From Lujinxingia sediminis (GTDB lineage: Bacteria; Myxococcota_A; Bradymonadia; Bradymonadales; Bradymonadaceae): a stretch of DNA of 64,000 bases. A program made the position numbers and the translations under genes. Location of the stretch: contig NZ_SADD01000008.1 of the NCBI RefSeq assembly GCF_004005565.1, forward strand, positions 62,001-126,000. The letters run 5' to 3'. The notes under the pieces were generated by a model that saw only the letters and a list, made by a program, of their open reading frames with translations, was not told the DNA's origin and did no database searches. Of this stretch, positions 17,776 through 27,487 are shown piece by piece (positions within the stretch are counted from its first letter, which is position 1; every line of letters begins with the position of its first letter).

Positions 17776-18924
17776 TCAATCTTCCGCGGTGAGCGCTTCG
17801 CTCAGGTTCACACGCAGCGCGCGGGCGCGGCGGATGCTCTCGAGCTCCTCATCGTCGAGCTCCTCATCACCGAAGATCGCCGCCCGTTCAGCAGCGCGCG
17901 CGCCCTGTGCCAGTGCAGAGAGGGCGGCCTGGCGGCGGCGCTCATCATCTTCTCCGAGCTCCACCCGGGAGTGCGAGCGCCCCGGCTCAAAGGTGCCATC
18001 GGGGCCGATGATGATCTGGGCATCGACCGCTCCCAGATCCAGAGTCTCAATGATGTCGCCCAGCCCGCCCAATTCGGGAGAGACGCGCAGGTAGAGCAGG
18101 GTGGTGTGGCTGGCGTCGTGGAGCGAGACGAGTTGCTCGCTGATCATGTCCACAAGTTCGGCCATCCCGACACCTCGGGCCACCGCCTCGGGGGCGTGGG
18201 TGTGGGTGAAGGGCTGAAGGTCGGGGAGCGTGAGCAGGTTGAGGGTGGAGGTGCGATGACGCAAGGAGGCGGCCAGCGCCACAGCAAGGCGCAGCGCGCT
18301 GGCCTGCTCCCCTGGCGAGGTGCCGGTCACCACCCGGGTGTCGGGAGCCTGGAGATGTCCCGTCATATCGAGGGTATGCAGGGGGCCGTACGCGCTGACG
18401 AGTTGCTCTCTTACACGTTGCCCCAGCGCACAGAAGAGCTTTGAGGGCGATGTTGCTTTCTCGCGGGTGTCGATGATGAGGTTGATGCCGCCGCGAGCCA
18501 GCGGCGCGATCAGGTCGAGCACGTCGACCCCCACGTCGATGCCTTCCCTTTTGCCTTCCAGCTCACTCATCGCCACGCGCTCCGGCCACAGGGGAGTGGT
18601 ACCTTCGGCGCGAGGCAGAATATGCGTGGACGAAAGCTCCACGACGCCACCCGGACTCAGGCCCAGTGCGGCCTTTTGCCCGGTGGCTTCAAGGTTGATG
18701 CCGGGCGCGCACCACTCGGGCCACTGCGGCATCCATAACCGGGCGCGACGTCCTCCCGGATGGGCCACCACCACCGCATAAGCGGTGGGGTGGTCGGGGG
18801 TAATCAGCGCGACAGCTTCCCCGGGCGCGGCCAGAGCGTCGCCCATAAAGGCGAGCCAGGTTTCGCCATCGCGTTGTTGAAGTTGGGGTGTGGGGGGCTG
18901 GTAGTTCTCGATATCAGCTCGCAT
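17776..18924 (-). CDS. V/A-type rotary ATPase B-subunit-like protein, degenerate
   Basis: This 382-residue protein resembles the nucleotide-binding subunits of rotary ATPases. Residues around 150 read GIDVGVDVLDLIAPLARGG, matching the TGI-x-x-ID-x-L-x-P-x-x-x-GQ segment before the P-loop. The P-loop itself is replaced (IIDTREKATSPSKL, no GxxxxGKT), as in non-catalytic B subunits. Residues about 275-340 echo the B-subunit C-terminal region (LRVSPELGG, then LDLGAVDAQIIIGPDG, then SHSR). No other rotary ATPase subunit is nearby. The ATG at 18924 has GAGAGGTGG upstream and overlaps the preceding gene by 11 bp. A structural or regulatory role is likelier than ATP synthesis, which is inference. Confidence 0.55.
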   Translation of the reverse strand: MRADIENYQPPTPQLQQRDGETWLAFMGDALAAPGEAVALITPDHPTAYAVVVAHPGGRRARLWMPQWPEWCAPGINLEATGQKAALGLSPGGVVELSSTHILPRAEGTTPLWPERVAMSELEGKREGIDVGVDVLDLIAPLARGGINLIIDTREKATSPSKLFCALGQRVREQLVSAYGPLHTLDMTGHLQAPDTRVVTGTSPGEQASALRLAVALAASLRHRTSTLNLLTLPDLQPFTHTHAPEAVARGVGMAELVDMISEQLVSLHDASHTTLLYLRVSPELGGLGDIIETLDLGAVDAQIIIGPDGTFEPGRSHSRVELGEDDERRRQAALSALAQGARAAERAAIFGDEELDDEELESIRRARALRVNLSEALTAED

Positions 18925-19195
18925 CGTCCACCTCTCGCGCAAAATCGATGGTCCAGCCAAACGTGGCGATGAGCTCTTCGGCCACAATCTCGAGCGCACC
19001 GAGGGTATCGTGGGTCATGGCGCCTACCTCCACAAAGTCGCGAAACGCCCCCTTATCGGGGGCGTCCCAGAAATGCGGACGAGCAAGCAGCACGACCTCA
19101 AGCCCGCGCACACTCGCACCCAGGGCTTCAAGCTCATCGCACAGGTGCTCAAGCTCCACTTTGCGCCGGTCGGCGCGCACCTTCCAGGTTGGCAT
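18914..19195 (-). CDS. Small conserved-looking protein of unknown function
   Basis: This is a 93-residue acidic protein with no signal peptide or membrane segment. It is probably alpha/beta, with a hydrophobic LEVVLLARP strand near residue 33. ATG at 19195 (MPTWKVRADRRKVELEHL) is chosen over the adjacent GTG at 19198 because GGGAG lies closer to the right distance. It is the middle gene of a minus-strand trio, 48 bp downstream of the helical protein gene and overlapping the V/A-ATPase-like gene by 11 bp, so the products are probably made together. I do not recognise the family. Confidence 0.65.
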   Translation of the reverse strand: MPTWKVRADRRKVELEHLCDELEALGASVRGLEVVLLARPHFWDAPDKGAFRDFVEVGAMTHDTLGALEIVAEELIATFGWTIDFAREVDDAS

Positions 19196-19243
19196 CACGC
19201 TCCCGACGCTCAGAGAAAGTCAGGAAGATGAGGAGTGACGGAC

Positions 19244-20353
19244 TTATTCGTCGTCTTCCTCAAGCTCTTCCATCAGCTCAGCGGCCAGATCTTCTTCGGT
19301 TGCCAGCTCGCCGCGTTCACGGCGCTCCAGGCGATCTTCGGCCCACTCACGCAGGCTCTTGGCCTTGTCGTCGAGTGCCTGACGCAAGAAGTCCAGGCCG
19401 AGGTATTTCTCACCGAGAATATAAGCGCGCTTGCGCACGGCAGTGTCGGGAAGATCGGCGGCCTTGCGAAGCAGCCCCAGTCGCGTCTCTTCGGGGATGT
19501 CCTGCCACTGCTCGTCGAGCAGGTCGAGCGCACCGCTGGCAACCTGGTCGCCGCCGTGGCCGCGCACGGTGTTGGGCTTGAGCAGGCGCTTGAGCAACTC
19601 CATGGAGTCTTTGCCCAGACGCGCCAGCCAGACCACCGAGAGGCGACGCACGCCACCGGGCAAAAAGCGAATGCTCAGGCGATCTTGCTCCGCGGCGCTC
19701 GTCTCAATGGGGTGCTGGTACTCGCCACGAGGGAAGGGAATGGCGTGCTCGACCACGATCTGGCAGACCTCGCGCTTGAGGCTCTTGTTGAGCGCGGTGA
19801 GCTGCATGAGATGATCGAAGATCACCCGGCCCTGATCGCCGATGGCCTCTTTGGCGGTAAGGATCATCAGCACAAGCTCGATCATTTGCTCGCGGCGGAT
19901 CTGCGGATCGCGGAAGATCCCGTCGCAGGCCGGCATGATCAGCTCGGCGTCTTCCACGTAATTGTCGGTCAGGCGCGGAAGCCAGATAATCCCTTTGCGC
20001 AGCCCCAGGTAGTCGTCGTGGCTGAGCAGGCCGGCCTGGGCCAGCCAGGAGGTCAGTTGAAAGAGTCCCGGTCCGGGCTCCTGGCCCTGCTCCAGATGCA
20101 TATTGATCTGCAGCACGGCATGACTGAGCTTCTCTTTGACGTGTGGCGAGATACCCTCGGCGGCGACCACTCGCTGGGCGAAAAGCCCCAGATAGTAAGG
20201 GTACTGAAGGTAGCGCCAGAGGCGTTCCTCGTTACCGGAGCCGCCGGGATAATCCGTGCTGCTGGAGAGCGCAGCGGTCGCCATTTCGATGAGGCGAGGA
20301 ATCTCCTCGTCGGTGGCATCAAGGTGACGTTGAAGGAAAATCGTCGTGTTCAA
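19244..20353 (-). CDS. Helical protein of unknown function, first gene of ATPase-like operon
   Basis: This is a 369-residue soluble protein, mostly alpha-helical, with a strongly acidic C-terminus (about 20 residues of mainly Glu/Asp). Repeated amphipathic helices suggest a HEAT-like or other solenoid fold, but I cannot name the family. There are no catalytic motifs, signal peptide or membrane spans. It is first in the 20353-17776 operon with the 93-residue protein and the V/A-type B-subunit-like protein. A GGAAG lies about 14 nt upstream of the ATG, a poor spacing, so the start is not certain. Confidence 0.7.
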   Translation of the reverse strand: MNTTIFLQRHLDATDEEIPRLIEMATAALSSSTDYPGGSGNEERLWRYLQYPYYLGLFAQRVVAAEGISPHVKEKLSHAVLQINMHLEQGQEPGPGLFQLTSWLAQAGLLSHDDYLGLRKGIIWLPRLTDNYVEDAELIMPACDGIFRDPQIRREQMIELVLMILTAKEAIGDQGRVIFDHLMQLTALNKSLKREVCQIVVEHAIPFPRGEYQHPIETSAAEQDRLSIRFLPGGVRRLSVVWLARLGKDSMELLKRLLKPNTVRGHGGDQVASGALDLLDEQWQDIPEETRLGLLRKAADLPDTAVRKRAYILGEKYLGLDFLRQALDDKAKSLREWAEDRLERRERGELATEEDLAAELMEELEEDDE

Positions 20354-20661
20354 GAGGCTTCCTGTCGGTTACGAGGTTGGGTGGCCGGGACCGGTGATGC
20401 GCTGCATGGACCGGTGACCCCGAACGTCTTTCGGGGGTACAACCCGAGCCTGGGGGCACTTATTCAGTGAGCTGGGGAGTGCAAGAGCGCCGTGGAAAAC
20501 CGGGCCTTAAAGCTCGCTCGGATAGCACGCCTGAGTCGGACTGACAACACGGGCGACCTGGTCTAAGATTCCGCCCGGTCGCTTTGCATCCGATGGAAGA
20601 TGCATCCAGGGGTGACTGTTCCCCTCGCGCCCGACAGGGTGTGAACTCGGCAGGAGACGTT
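20354..20661. other. Intergenic region between divergent genes
   Basis: This is 308 bp between the ATPase-like operon (minus) and the next plus-strand gene. The supported content is the promoter at 20541-20569 and the AGGAG ribosome binding site just before 20662. I saw no promoter of comparable quality for the minus-strand operon. Confidence 0.55.
20541..20569 (+). promoter_or_regulatory. Sigma-70-type promoter
   Basis: CTGACA (20541-20546) and TAAGAT (20564-20569) are separated by exactly 17 bp. They match the consensus at 5/6 and 4/6 positions and lie about 95 bp upstream of the gene starting at 20662. Confidence 0.55.
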
Positions 20662-21366
20662 ATGGATCAGGATGAGAAATCGCAGGTGGACTCCGTTGAG
20701 GACGTCGATGTGGACGCCGCACTCGATGAACTGCGCGCCGAGGAGCATCGCCGCCTGCTGCGTACCACCGTGCTCACCCTGATCCTCGGCAGCGCGCTGG
20801 GCTTTGTGGCCTGGTGGATAGCGACCAACACCGACACGCTCCTGCAGTCCAACCTCCAGGTGGAAGCCGGCGAGCAAGAGGTGCTCGCGGTGACCAACGA
20901 TCCGGTTTGTCGGGGGATCATCGACGAGGTCACCACATTCGCCGCCGATTATGAGGAGCGGGAGGCCTTCATCGAAGACAACGTTCTCGGTGATACGGAG
21001 GCCAACGTTGATCAGGTGCGCGAGACGGCCGCGGCATTTCGCTCGCGCCATCGCGAAGTCTCGGAGCAGGTCGAAGACGCCGTGTTGCGCGAGCGCGTCT
21101 TTCGCCGCCAGCTCAACGACTGGTTCGGCTTTATGGACAATGAATTCCGCATCTTAGAAGAGATGGCCGATCGCCGTCTCAAGGAACTGCGTGGCGAGGA
21201 ACTCCCCGAGCCCGAAGGTGCCTGGGATGATATGCCCGGCCTTCGCGACCGGGTGCTGTTGACCATCGATGAGAACTTTCATGCCTTCCGCGTCTGGCAT
21301 CAAGTGGGACTGCACCCCTGCGGCGCGGCACCGGAAGGTGTGACGCCCTGGGCGCCTGAAGGTTGA
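20662..21366 (+). CDS. Single-pass membrane protein of unknown function
   Basis: This is a 234-residue protein: an acidic cytoplasmic N-terminus (about 1-35), one membrane helix (about 36-55, TTVLTLILGSALGFVAWWIA) and a periplasmic, charged helical domain. Two cysteines (in VCRGII and HPCGAAP) could form a disulphide. The ATG at 20662 is selected by AGGAG 6 nt upstream; the frame is open further 5' to 20584 without a start signal. It precedes the IgGFc-type lipoprotein gene by 110 bp. Family not recognised. Confidence 0.75.
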   Translation: MDQDEKSQVDSVEDVDVDAALDELRAEEHRRLLRTTVLTLILGSALGFVAWWIATNTDTLLQSNLQVEAGEQEVLAVTNDPVCRGIIDEVTTFAADYEEREAFIEDNVLGDTEANVDQVRETAAAFRSRHREVSEQVEDAVLRERVFRRQLNDWFGFMDNEFRILEEMADRRLKELRGEELPEPEGAWDDMPGLRDRVLLTIDENFHAFRVWHQVGLHPCGAAPEGVTPWAPEG

Positions 21367-21476
21367 GGTCGGGCAGCCAGGGTGCAGCGCGCGCATGATC
21401 TGCGGGCGAACTTGCGCTAGGGTATCCACTCTTTTGGGATTCATTCTCTAACGCCTCGCCCTCCCGGATCGCTCCT

Positions 21477-23531
21477 ATGTTCTTTTCCTCTCGTTTTGCT
21501 TCGTTCGCGCTGATGCTGCTCTGCGGCCTTGGGGTCGCTGCCTGCGACGATCAGGTCGATCCGGTGGAGGAGCCCGGCGATGCGGGTGATGTGCAGCCGG
21601 ATGTGCCTCTGGAGTGCACCCCGGGTGAGGTGCTCGGTTGCCCCGGTCCCGACAGCGCCTCGCGCGAGATCTGCAATGAAGAGGGCACGGGCACGCTTCT
21701 TATGGAATGCGCGGGAACCTCGGTATGTCGGGAGGGCGCGTGTGTAGAGGTGACCTGCCGGCCCAACACGCGCCGCTGCACCTCGGAGTCGCAACCGCAG
21801 GTCTGCCGCCCCGACGGTGACGACTACGCCTTTGAAGATGCCGAGAGCTGCGCGGAGGGCACCCGCTGCCAGCAGGGCGTCTGCCTGGATCGCTGCGGTC
21901 TGGCCGAGCAGTCCAACAGCTACATCGGTTGCGAATACTGGGCGGTGGAGCTTGAGAACTCCGAGCTTTACCAGACCGAGACGGGCACCATCACCGAAGC
22001 TGAGGATGAGCGCGCGCCCTTCGCCGTGGTGCTCGCCAACACCGATCCCAACATCACCGCGCGCATCTCGGTGTGGGCCTCGCCAGATACTCACGCCGAG
22101 TTTGTGAGCTCGCGGGAAGTCATTCCCTCCCGGGAGTTCCCGGGAGACGATCGCGTCACCGTCTACTCCGAGGTGGTGGGGGCCGACGGCCAGCGCATCG
22201 GCCAGCCCTTGAGCGGTGCGGTTGATGCGGTGGAGCTCCCGCCCAACAGCACGATGACGGTGCTTTTGCCCAACCGCACCATTCCTCGGCGCACCACCTC
22301 CATCACACCCTTTGCGTATCGCGTCGTCTCCACAGAGCCGGTGGTCGCCTACCAGTTCAATCCCTTCTGCTGCAATTATAGCTACACCAACGACGCCAGC
22401 CTGCTCCTTCCTCGCGGCGCGCTCACCGAGAACTACATGTACCTGGGGCAAACGGTGTGGGCCGGCAACTCCACCGCACGCCTTCCTGTACCCCGGCCGG
22501 CCACCCTGAGCGTGGTCGCGCTGGAGGACGACACGGACGTGACCGTGCAGCTGCGTGCGCCGAGCGACTCGGAGAAGACCTTCGACGATCTGATCTTCGC
22601 CCCCTCGGATCTCGCGCGCATCAACGGCCCTGATGAGGTCGGTCGCATCACCTTCAGGCTGCAGCCTTTCGAGGTCTTTAACCTGGGCAGCCGGGGCATC
22701 CAGCCCGTCGAAGACATCAGTGGCGCGCGCATCACCGCGTCAAAGCCCGTCTCGGTGTTCAGCGGACACAGCTGCACCAACGTGCCCTTTGACCGCTCCG
22801 CCTGCGATCATCTCGAGTCCCAGCTTTTCCCGCTGGAGACCTGGGGCACCATCTTCATCGCCTCGCCACTCAAACTTCGTAACCCCGAGCCCCCCTCGGG
22901 CTCGCGCGAGGGCACCTACTGGAAGTTTGTGGCCAGCGAGAACAACACGGTGATTCAGACCGGCATCGCGCTCAACCCGCCGGCCGCGTTGCCTCCCGGT
23001 GGCGAGGCGGTGCCGAGCTGTGCGTCGTTCTCCGACAATCCGAGTGCGGGTCGTTTTGTGCTCGACGCCGGCGAGAGCTGTGAGTTTGGCACCCGCCACA
23101 TGTTCCGGGTTCTGGCCAGTGCACCCATTGCCATCGGGGCCTTCTTAAGCGGGCAAAACACCGTCTACGATCAGGTTAACTGGAACGACCGCGCCGGTGA
23201 TCCGAGCTTCTTCTTGCTTCCGCCGGAAGAGCAGTACCGCACCGATTATTCGTTTCTGGCACCGCCGACCTACTTCCAGAGCTACGCGATGGTGACGATG
23301 GCGCCGGGCTTTCCGATCACCCTCAATGGCGAAGAACTCGATCCGATGGACTTCGACGCCGAGCTCATCGAGGACGGCTCGCGCATGCGCGCGCACATCC
23401 CGCTGGAGCCGGGGCCCTATACGCTTGAGTCGCTCGTGCCGATGGGGCTTGTGGTCTACGGCTACGATAATTACGTCTCCTACGCCTTCACCGGCGGGTT
23501 AAACCTGACCAAACTCAATGTGTTGGACTGA
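21477..23531 (+). CDS. IgGFc-binding-domain lipoprotein
   Basis: This is a 684-residue exported lipoprotein. The signal ends in a lipobox-like GVAAC (Cys at about residue 23), then comes a Pro/Asp-rich linker and a Cys-rich N-terminal third made of short EGF-like or 'stick-module' repeats (about residues 45-140). From about residue 145 it resembles the IgGFc_binding family seen in many secreted or surface proteins of myxobacteria-like lineages, with typical stretches such as VVAYQFNP near 295, ASLLLPRGAL near 310 and ASKPVSVFSG near 425. The binding partner is unknown. A role in adhesion or prey contact would fit such organisms but is inference. Confidence 0.8.
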   Translation: MFFSSRFASFALMLLCGLGVAACDDQVDPVEEPGDAGDVQPDVPLECTPGEVLGCPGPDSASREICNEEGTGTLLMECAGTSVCREGACVEVTCRPNTRRCTSESQPQVCRPDGDDYAFEDAESCAEGTRCQQGVCLDRCGLAEQSNSYIGCEYWAVELENSELYQTETGTITEAEDERAPFAVVLANTDPNITARISVWASPDTHAEFVSSREVIPSREFPGDDRVTVYSEVVGADGQRIGQPLSGAVDAVELPPNSTMTVLLPNRTIPRRTTSITPFAYRVVSTEPVVAYQFNPFCCNYSYTNDASLLLPRGALTENYMYLGQTVWAGNSTARLPVPRPATLSVVALEDDTDVTVQLRAPSDSEKTFDDLIFAPSDLARINGPDEVGRITFRLQPFEVFNLGSRGIQPVEDISGARITASKPVSVFSGHSCTNVPFDRSACDHLESQLFPLETWGTIFIASPLKLRNPEPPSGSREGTYWKFVASENNTVIQTGIALNPPAALPPGGEAVPSCASFSDNPSAGRFVLDAGESCEFGTRHMFRVLASAPIAIGAFLSGQNTVYDQVNWNDRAGDPSFFLLPPEEQYRTDYSFLAPPTYFQSYAMVTMAPGFPITLNGEELDPMDFDAELIEDGSRMRAHIPLEPGPYTLESLVPMGLVVYGYDNYVSYAFTGGLNLTKLNVLD

Positions 23532-23691
23532 GGCGCATACACCTCGGCCGTGGGGGGGCCTCTCTGTGACGCCGGGGTCACATCTTCGCGCGATGGTGAG
23601 GAGGGGCATCATCGGGTTTGACCCCGGGCGCGCTTCGCGATAGACGGCGCTCGCCAGAACCCCCCCGGTGTTTTTCAGGACAGTAGCCGCC

Positions 23692-26600
23692 ATGTATTCC
23701 GACGATCCGCAACATTCGACCGCTCCGCCGATCGTCGATGGGCGCTACCGCCTCGACGCCCTGCTCAGTGAGGGAGGTGTCGGCACGATCTGGCGCGCGC
23801 AAGACCTGGTGGGCCGCCGACCGGTGGCGCTGAAGTTGCTCAAGCCGGAGGTGGCCACCCTGCCGCACCTTCGCCGACGCTTCTCGCGCGAGGCGCGTGC
23901 CGCCAGCCGCCTGATGCATCCCAATGTGGCCGCGGTCCATGATCACGGGGTGGATGCCGACGGGCGGATGTTCATCGCTATGGAGCTTCTGGAGGGCCTG
24001 GTCGTCACCGATCTGATCCGCCAGGGGCTTTCCCTCGCGCTGATTCTGGAGCTGGCCGACCAACTTCTGGCGGGTCTTGCCCACGCACACGCCCGCGGGG
24101 TGATTCACCGCGATTTGAAGCCATCGAACCTGATGGTGGTCAACGCCTCGATCCCCGACAGCCTGGGAACGCTGAAGTTGGTGGACTTCGGGATCGCGAC
24201 GGTGCTTACCGACGCCGATCCGCGCGAGACCGCCCACGGGGAAGTGGTGGGCACGCCGCGCTACATGAGCCCGGAGCAGGCCAGCGGAGAGCGCTCGCTC
24301 ACGCCTCGTACCGACCTCTACAACGTGGGGCTGATCCTCTACGAGCTGATCTGCGGAAGGCCGCCCTTCGGTGAGGAGAAAGGTCTGGCGGTGATGGCGA
24401 TGCACGTGCATGAGCCTGTACCACCGATGATCGCGCGCCAGGGCCTGCACCTTCCCGTGGCGCTGGAGGCTTTTGTATCGCGGGCGCTGGCGAAGTCACC
24501 GGCGCGGCGCTGGCCCTCGGCCGGCGAGATGCGCGTGCAGCTCAAAGCGCTCCAGGTCGAACTCGCCGCCGATGCGCGGATTTTTCTTGTGCCCGACGCT
24601 CTGCCTCACGCGAACGCCGGTACCCAGCCCGATCGGCAGCCCACGGTTGAGGAGAGTATCGTGGGGCGGCGTCGCCTCAATCCGGTCCCCCGGGCTCCCG
24701 AAGAGGCCGGCGCGGTGCCAGGGCGCGACTCGCTGGCTGCCCGACGCCAGGCCGATCTTCAGGCGCTCAACGCCGGGGTAGCCGGCCTGCAGCAGATTCC
24801 TTTTGTGGGCCGCCCCCGCGAGCGGCAACATCTTCAAGAGATCGCCCACTCGGTGCGCAGTGAGCAGCGCGGCCGCATCGTGCTTCTGGAGGGCGAGGCC
24901 GGCGTCGGCAAGACGCGTCTGACGATGTGGCTCAAGGAGCAGGTGGAGGAGCAGGGCCAGCTTCATGGCCACATCGGTGCCTTTACCCGCGGCGGTACCG
25001 AGGGGCTTCGCGGCCTGCAGGAGGTGCTCGACAGCGTCTTCGGCACCCGCGGGCAGTCTCGCGCCGAGGTGCAGACTCGCGTCGACGCCTGGCTCACCCG
25101 GTGGGGCCATGATGACGGCATCGACGCGCGGATCCTGGCCGATTTCATGCGCCCGGCCGGAAGTCAGAGTGCGGTGCGGGAGGCCCCGGTGGCGCCCACC
25201 ACGCTCTTTGCCACGATCCTGCGCGTGTTGGAGCGGGTGGCCACTCGCCGTCCGCGCTTGATCATCCTCGATGACGTGCACTGGGCGGGCCGGGAGCTGG
25301 GCGACTTTTTGGACTTTCTGGCCGTGGAGCTTCGCCACCGCGCGATACCCCTGATGGTCATGGCCACCGTCCGCTCCGAAGACCTCGGAGAGAACCCTGC
25401 GCTGGAGCGTCGCCTCACCGCGCTGAGCCGTTACGTGGGAGAGACGGTCGAGCGCATCAATCTGGGGCGCCTCAATGAGGACAGCAGCTATGAGCTGATT
25501 CGCCTGGTGTTGCCGGTCGATGAGGCGCTCACTCGCCTGATCTATGAGCGCTCCGGGGGCAACCCCCTGCACCTGGTTCTTCTGCTGCGTTACCTGCGCG
25601 ACGAGGGGCTGATTCGTCCCGATGGGGAGCGCTGGGCCACGGCCGATGTCGACGCGGTGCGTGAGGCGGTGCCGCCGAGCCTGGGCGATCTTTTTGAGGT
25701 TCGCCTCCAGCAGATTGAGGCCCGCTACAACCGTCAGAATAAGCTCGGTGAGCTCCTGCAGCGCGCGGCGATCGCCGGACCTCGATTTACCTACGAGGTG
25801 CTGCGCGAGATGATCGAGGGGGAGGCGGATGCCGAGCGTCTGCGCTTCTTTGATGAAGATCTCGATCACCTGCTCAGCGAGGGCATTCTCATCGAGAGCC
25901 ACGGGCGGCGCGAAGACTGGTACGCCTTTAGTCACGGACTTTTGCGCGACTACTTCCTGCGGCAGATCGGCGGGGCGTTTCGGGCGCGCAGGTTGCATCG
26001 GCTGGCCGCAGAGGCCCGCGAGACGGTCTACGGGGAGCGGGCCGGGGCGCACGCCGCCGAGATCGCCTCGCACTGGCATGCCGCCCGTGATCTGGAGCGC
26101 GCGCTGACCTGGTACATTCGTGCCGGCCGCACAGCCTCCCGCGCCGCGATGCTTCGCCAGGCGGCGGTGGCCTTCGAGGCCGCGCTCGCCATTATGGACG
26201 AGCTCTTGGGGGTGGACGCCGAGCATGGCGAACCCCCGAACTTCGCCCGCCTCAATGCCCGCGCTCAGGAGCTGGGCTGGAGTGGTACCGATTACGTCGA
26301 TATCTTGATGCGCCTGGGCGATCTTCTGGAAGGTTTCGGTGAGTTCCCCGAGGCCGAGGCCTGCTACCGGCGTGTGGTGCGCCTGGTGGGCTCCTGTACC
26401 TCGCCGGTTCCCGACGCGCTCATCGCACTGGCCGGCTCCTGGCTGGGCCTGGGGCATGTCGCCTGGCAGCGCGGTGACTTCGAGGCCGCTCGTTGGGCCT
26501 TTAATCGTGTGCGTGACGAGGTCGCCACGCTCCCCGAGCTGGCATCGATGCGCGATAATGCTACGCGCGGACTGGCCCGGGTGGCCTGGCACCGGGCTGA

Positions 26601-27438
26601 TTACCGGCTGGCCGTTGAGCTGGCTACCGAGGCGCTGCACAGCGCCGAGGGCCGTGGCGACGACGCCGGCGTGGCGCAGTCGCTCTGGATTCTGGGCGAA
26701 GTCGCCAGAATTCAAGGAGAGGGTGAGGACGCACGCGAGTATTACGGCCGCTCCATGGCGTTGAGCCAGGTCAGCGATCAGCCCTCGGAGGTGGCTCGCA
26801 ACCTGCTCAGCCTGGCGCAGCTGGCCCGCTTCCAGAAGAACTTCGACCAGGCCGAGGAACTCTACCAGCGCGCCCTGCGTCGCTACGAGGCCCTGGGCGA
26901 CCGCCGCGGCGCGGGCCAGTGCTACAACGGCCTCGGTGACGTGGCCCGCTTCCGCGACAGCTACGATGCGGCACGGCGTTTCTATGAGCGCGCACTGGCC
27001 ACCTACCAGAGCATCGGCGCGGAGCTCGATGTGGCGCTCGTCTACACCAACCTGGGGCTCACCTCGATCGCGCTCAACGATTACCCGGCGGCGGAAGACT
27101 TCTTATGTGCCGCGCGCGAACGCGTGGCCGATGAGGAGTACCCCTATTTGCAGGCCGGCATCGAGTACAACCTGGCGCTGGTGCGCGCGCTGCGCGGCGA
27201 AGACGATGATACCGAGACGCTGCATCGGGTGCTGGAGCTCTCGGCGCGCTTTCCCATCCCCGATCTCGACTACGCTCAGCCGCTGGAGCGTCTTGCCCGG
27301 CTGCGAGCCGACGCCGGCCACCCCGACGAGGCCCGCGCGCTCTGGTTGCGTGCACGCGACATCTACCGAGAGCTCGAGCTTGAGGGGGACCTGGCCCGCG
27401 TCAACGCCCAGATCGACGAACGCGCCCCGACCGAATGA
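23692..27438 (+). CDS. Ser/Thr protein kinase fused to AAA ATPase and TPR repeats
   Basis: This is a 1248-residue cytoplasmic signalling protein. An N-terminal Hanks-type kinase (about residues 15-285) has a complete active site: VALKLLKP lysine, HRDLKPSNLM near 138, DFG near 164 and SPEQ of the APE region. A linker leads to an AAA_16-type ATPase (about 380-700) with Walker A GEAGVGKT near 400 and Walker B LIILDDVHW near 522. The C-terminal half is helical, with clear TPRs (about 870-1170, e.g. AEELYQRALRRYEALGD). This architecture, like PknK and its relatives, usually lacks a DNA-binding domain; none is visible. ATG at 23692 is preferred over an upstream GTG at 23668. It begins 160 bp after the lipoprotein gene. 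Confidence 0.9.
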   Translation: MYSDDPQHSTAPPIVDGRYRLDALLSEGGVGTIWRAQDLVGRRPVALKLLKPEVATLPHLRRRFSREARAASRLMHPNVAAVHDHGVDADGRMFIAMELLEGLVVTDLIRQGLSLALILELADQLLAGLAHAHARGVIHRDLKPSNLMVVNASIPDSLGTLKLVDFGIATVLTDADPRETAHGEVVGTPRYMSPEQASGERSLTPRTDLYNVGLILYELICGRPPFGEEKGLAVMAMHVHEPVPPMIARQGLHLPVALEAFVSRALAKSPARRWPSAGEMRVQLKALQVELAADARIFLVPDALPHANAGTQPDRQPTVEESIVGRRRLNPVPRAPEEAGAVPGRDSLAARRQADLQALNAGVAGLQQIPFVGRPRERQHLQEIAHSVRSEQRGRIVLLEGEAGVGKTRLTMWLKEQVEEQGQLHGHIGAFTRGGTEGLRGLQEVLDSVFGTRGQSRAEVQTRVDAWLTRWGHDDGIDARILADFMRPAGSQSAVREAPVAPTTLFATILRVLERVATRRPRLIILDDVHWAGRELGDFLDFLAVELRHRAIPLMVMATVRSEDLGENPALERRLTALSRYVGETVERINLGRLNEDSSYELIRLVLPVDEALTRLIYERSGGNPLHLVLLLRYLRDEGLIRPDGERWATADVDAVREAVPPSLGDLFEVRLQQIEARYNRQNKLGELLQRAAIAGPRFTYEVLREMIEGEADAERLRFFDEDLDHLLSEGILIESHGRREDWYAFSHGLLRDYFLRQIGGAFRARRLHRLAAEARETVYGERAGAHAAEIASHWHAARDLERALTWYIRAGRTASRAAMLRQAAVAFEAALAIMDELLGVDAEHGEPPNFARLNARAQELGWSGTDYVDILMRLGDLLEGFGEFPEAEACYRRVVRLVGSCTSPVPDALIALAGSWLGLGHVAWQRGDFEAARWAFNRVRDEVATLPELASMRDNATRGLARVAWHRADYRLAVELATEALHSAEGRGDDAGVAQSLWILGEVARIQGEGEDAREYYGRSMALSQVSDQPSEVARNLLSLAQLARFQKNFDQAEELYQRALRRYEALGDRRGAGQCYNGLGDVARFRDSYDAARRFYERALATYQSIGAELDVALVYTNLGLTSIALNDYPAAEDFLCAARERVADEEYPYLQAGIEYNLALVRALRGEDDDTETLHRVLELSARFPIPDLDYAQPLERLARLRADAGHPDEARALWLRARDIYRELELEGDLARVNAQIDERAPTE

Positions 27439-27487
27439 GGCCGGGACGCGTTTGTGTGTCGTTCTAAGTTGTTGAGATTGTTGCTTT

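Noticed and set aside
24496-26715. 739-codon minus-strand open frame
   Set aside because: It is antisense to the kinase-AAA-TPR gene, whose motifs are intact. It has no independent support.
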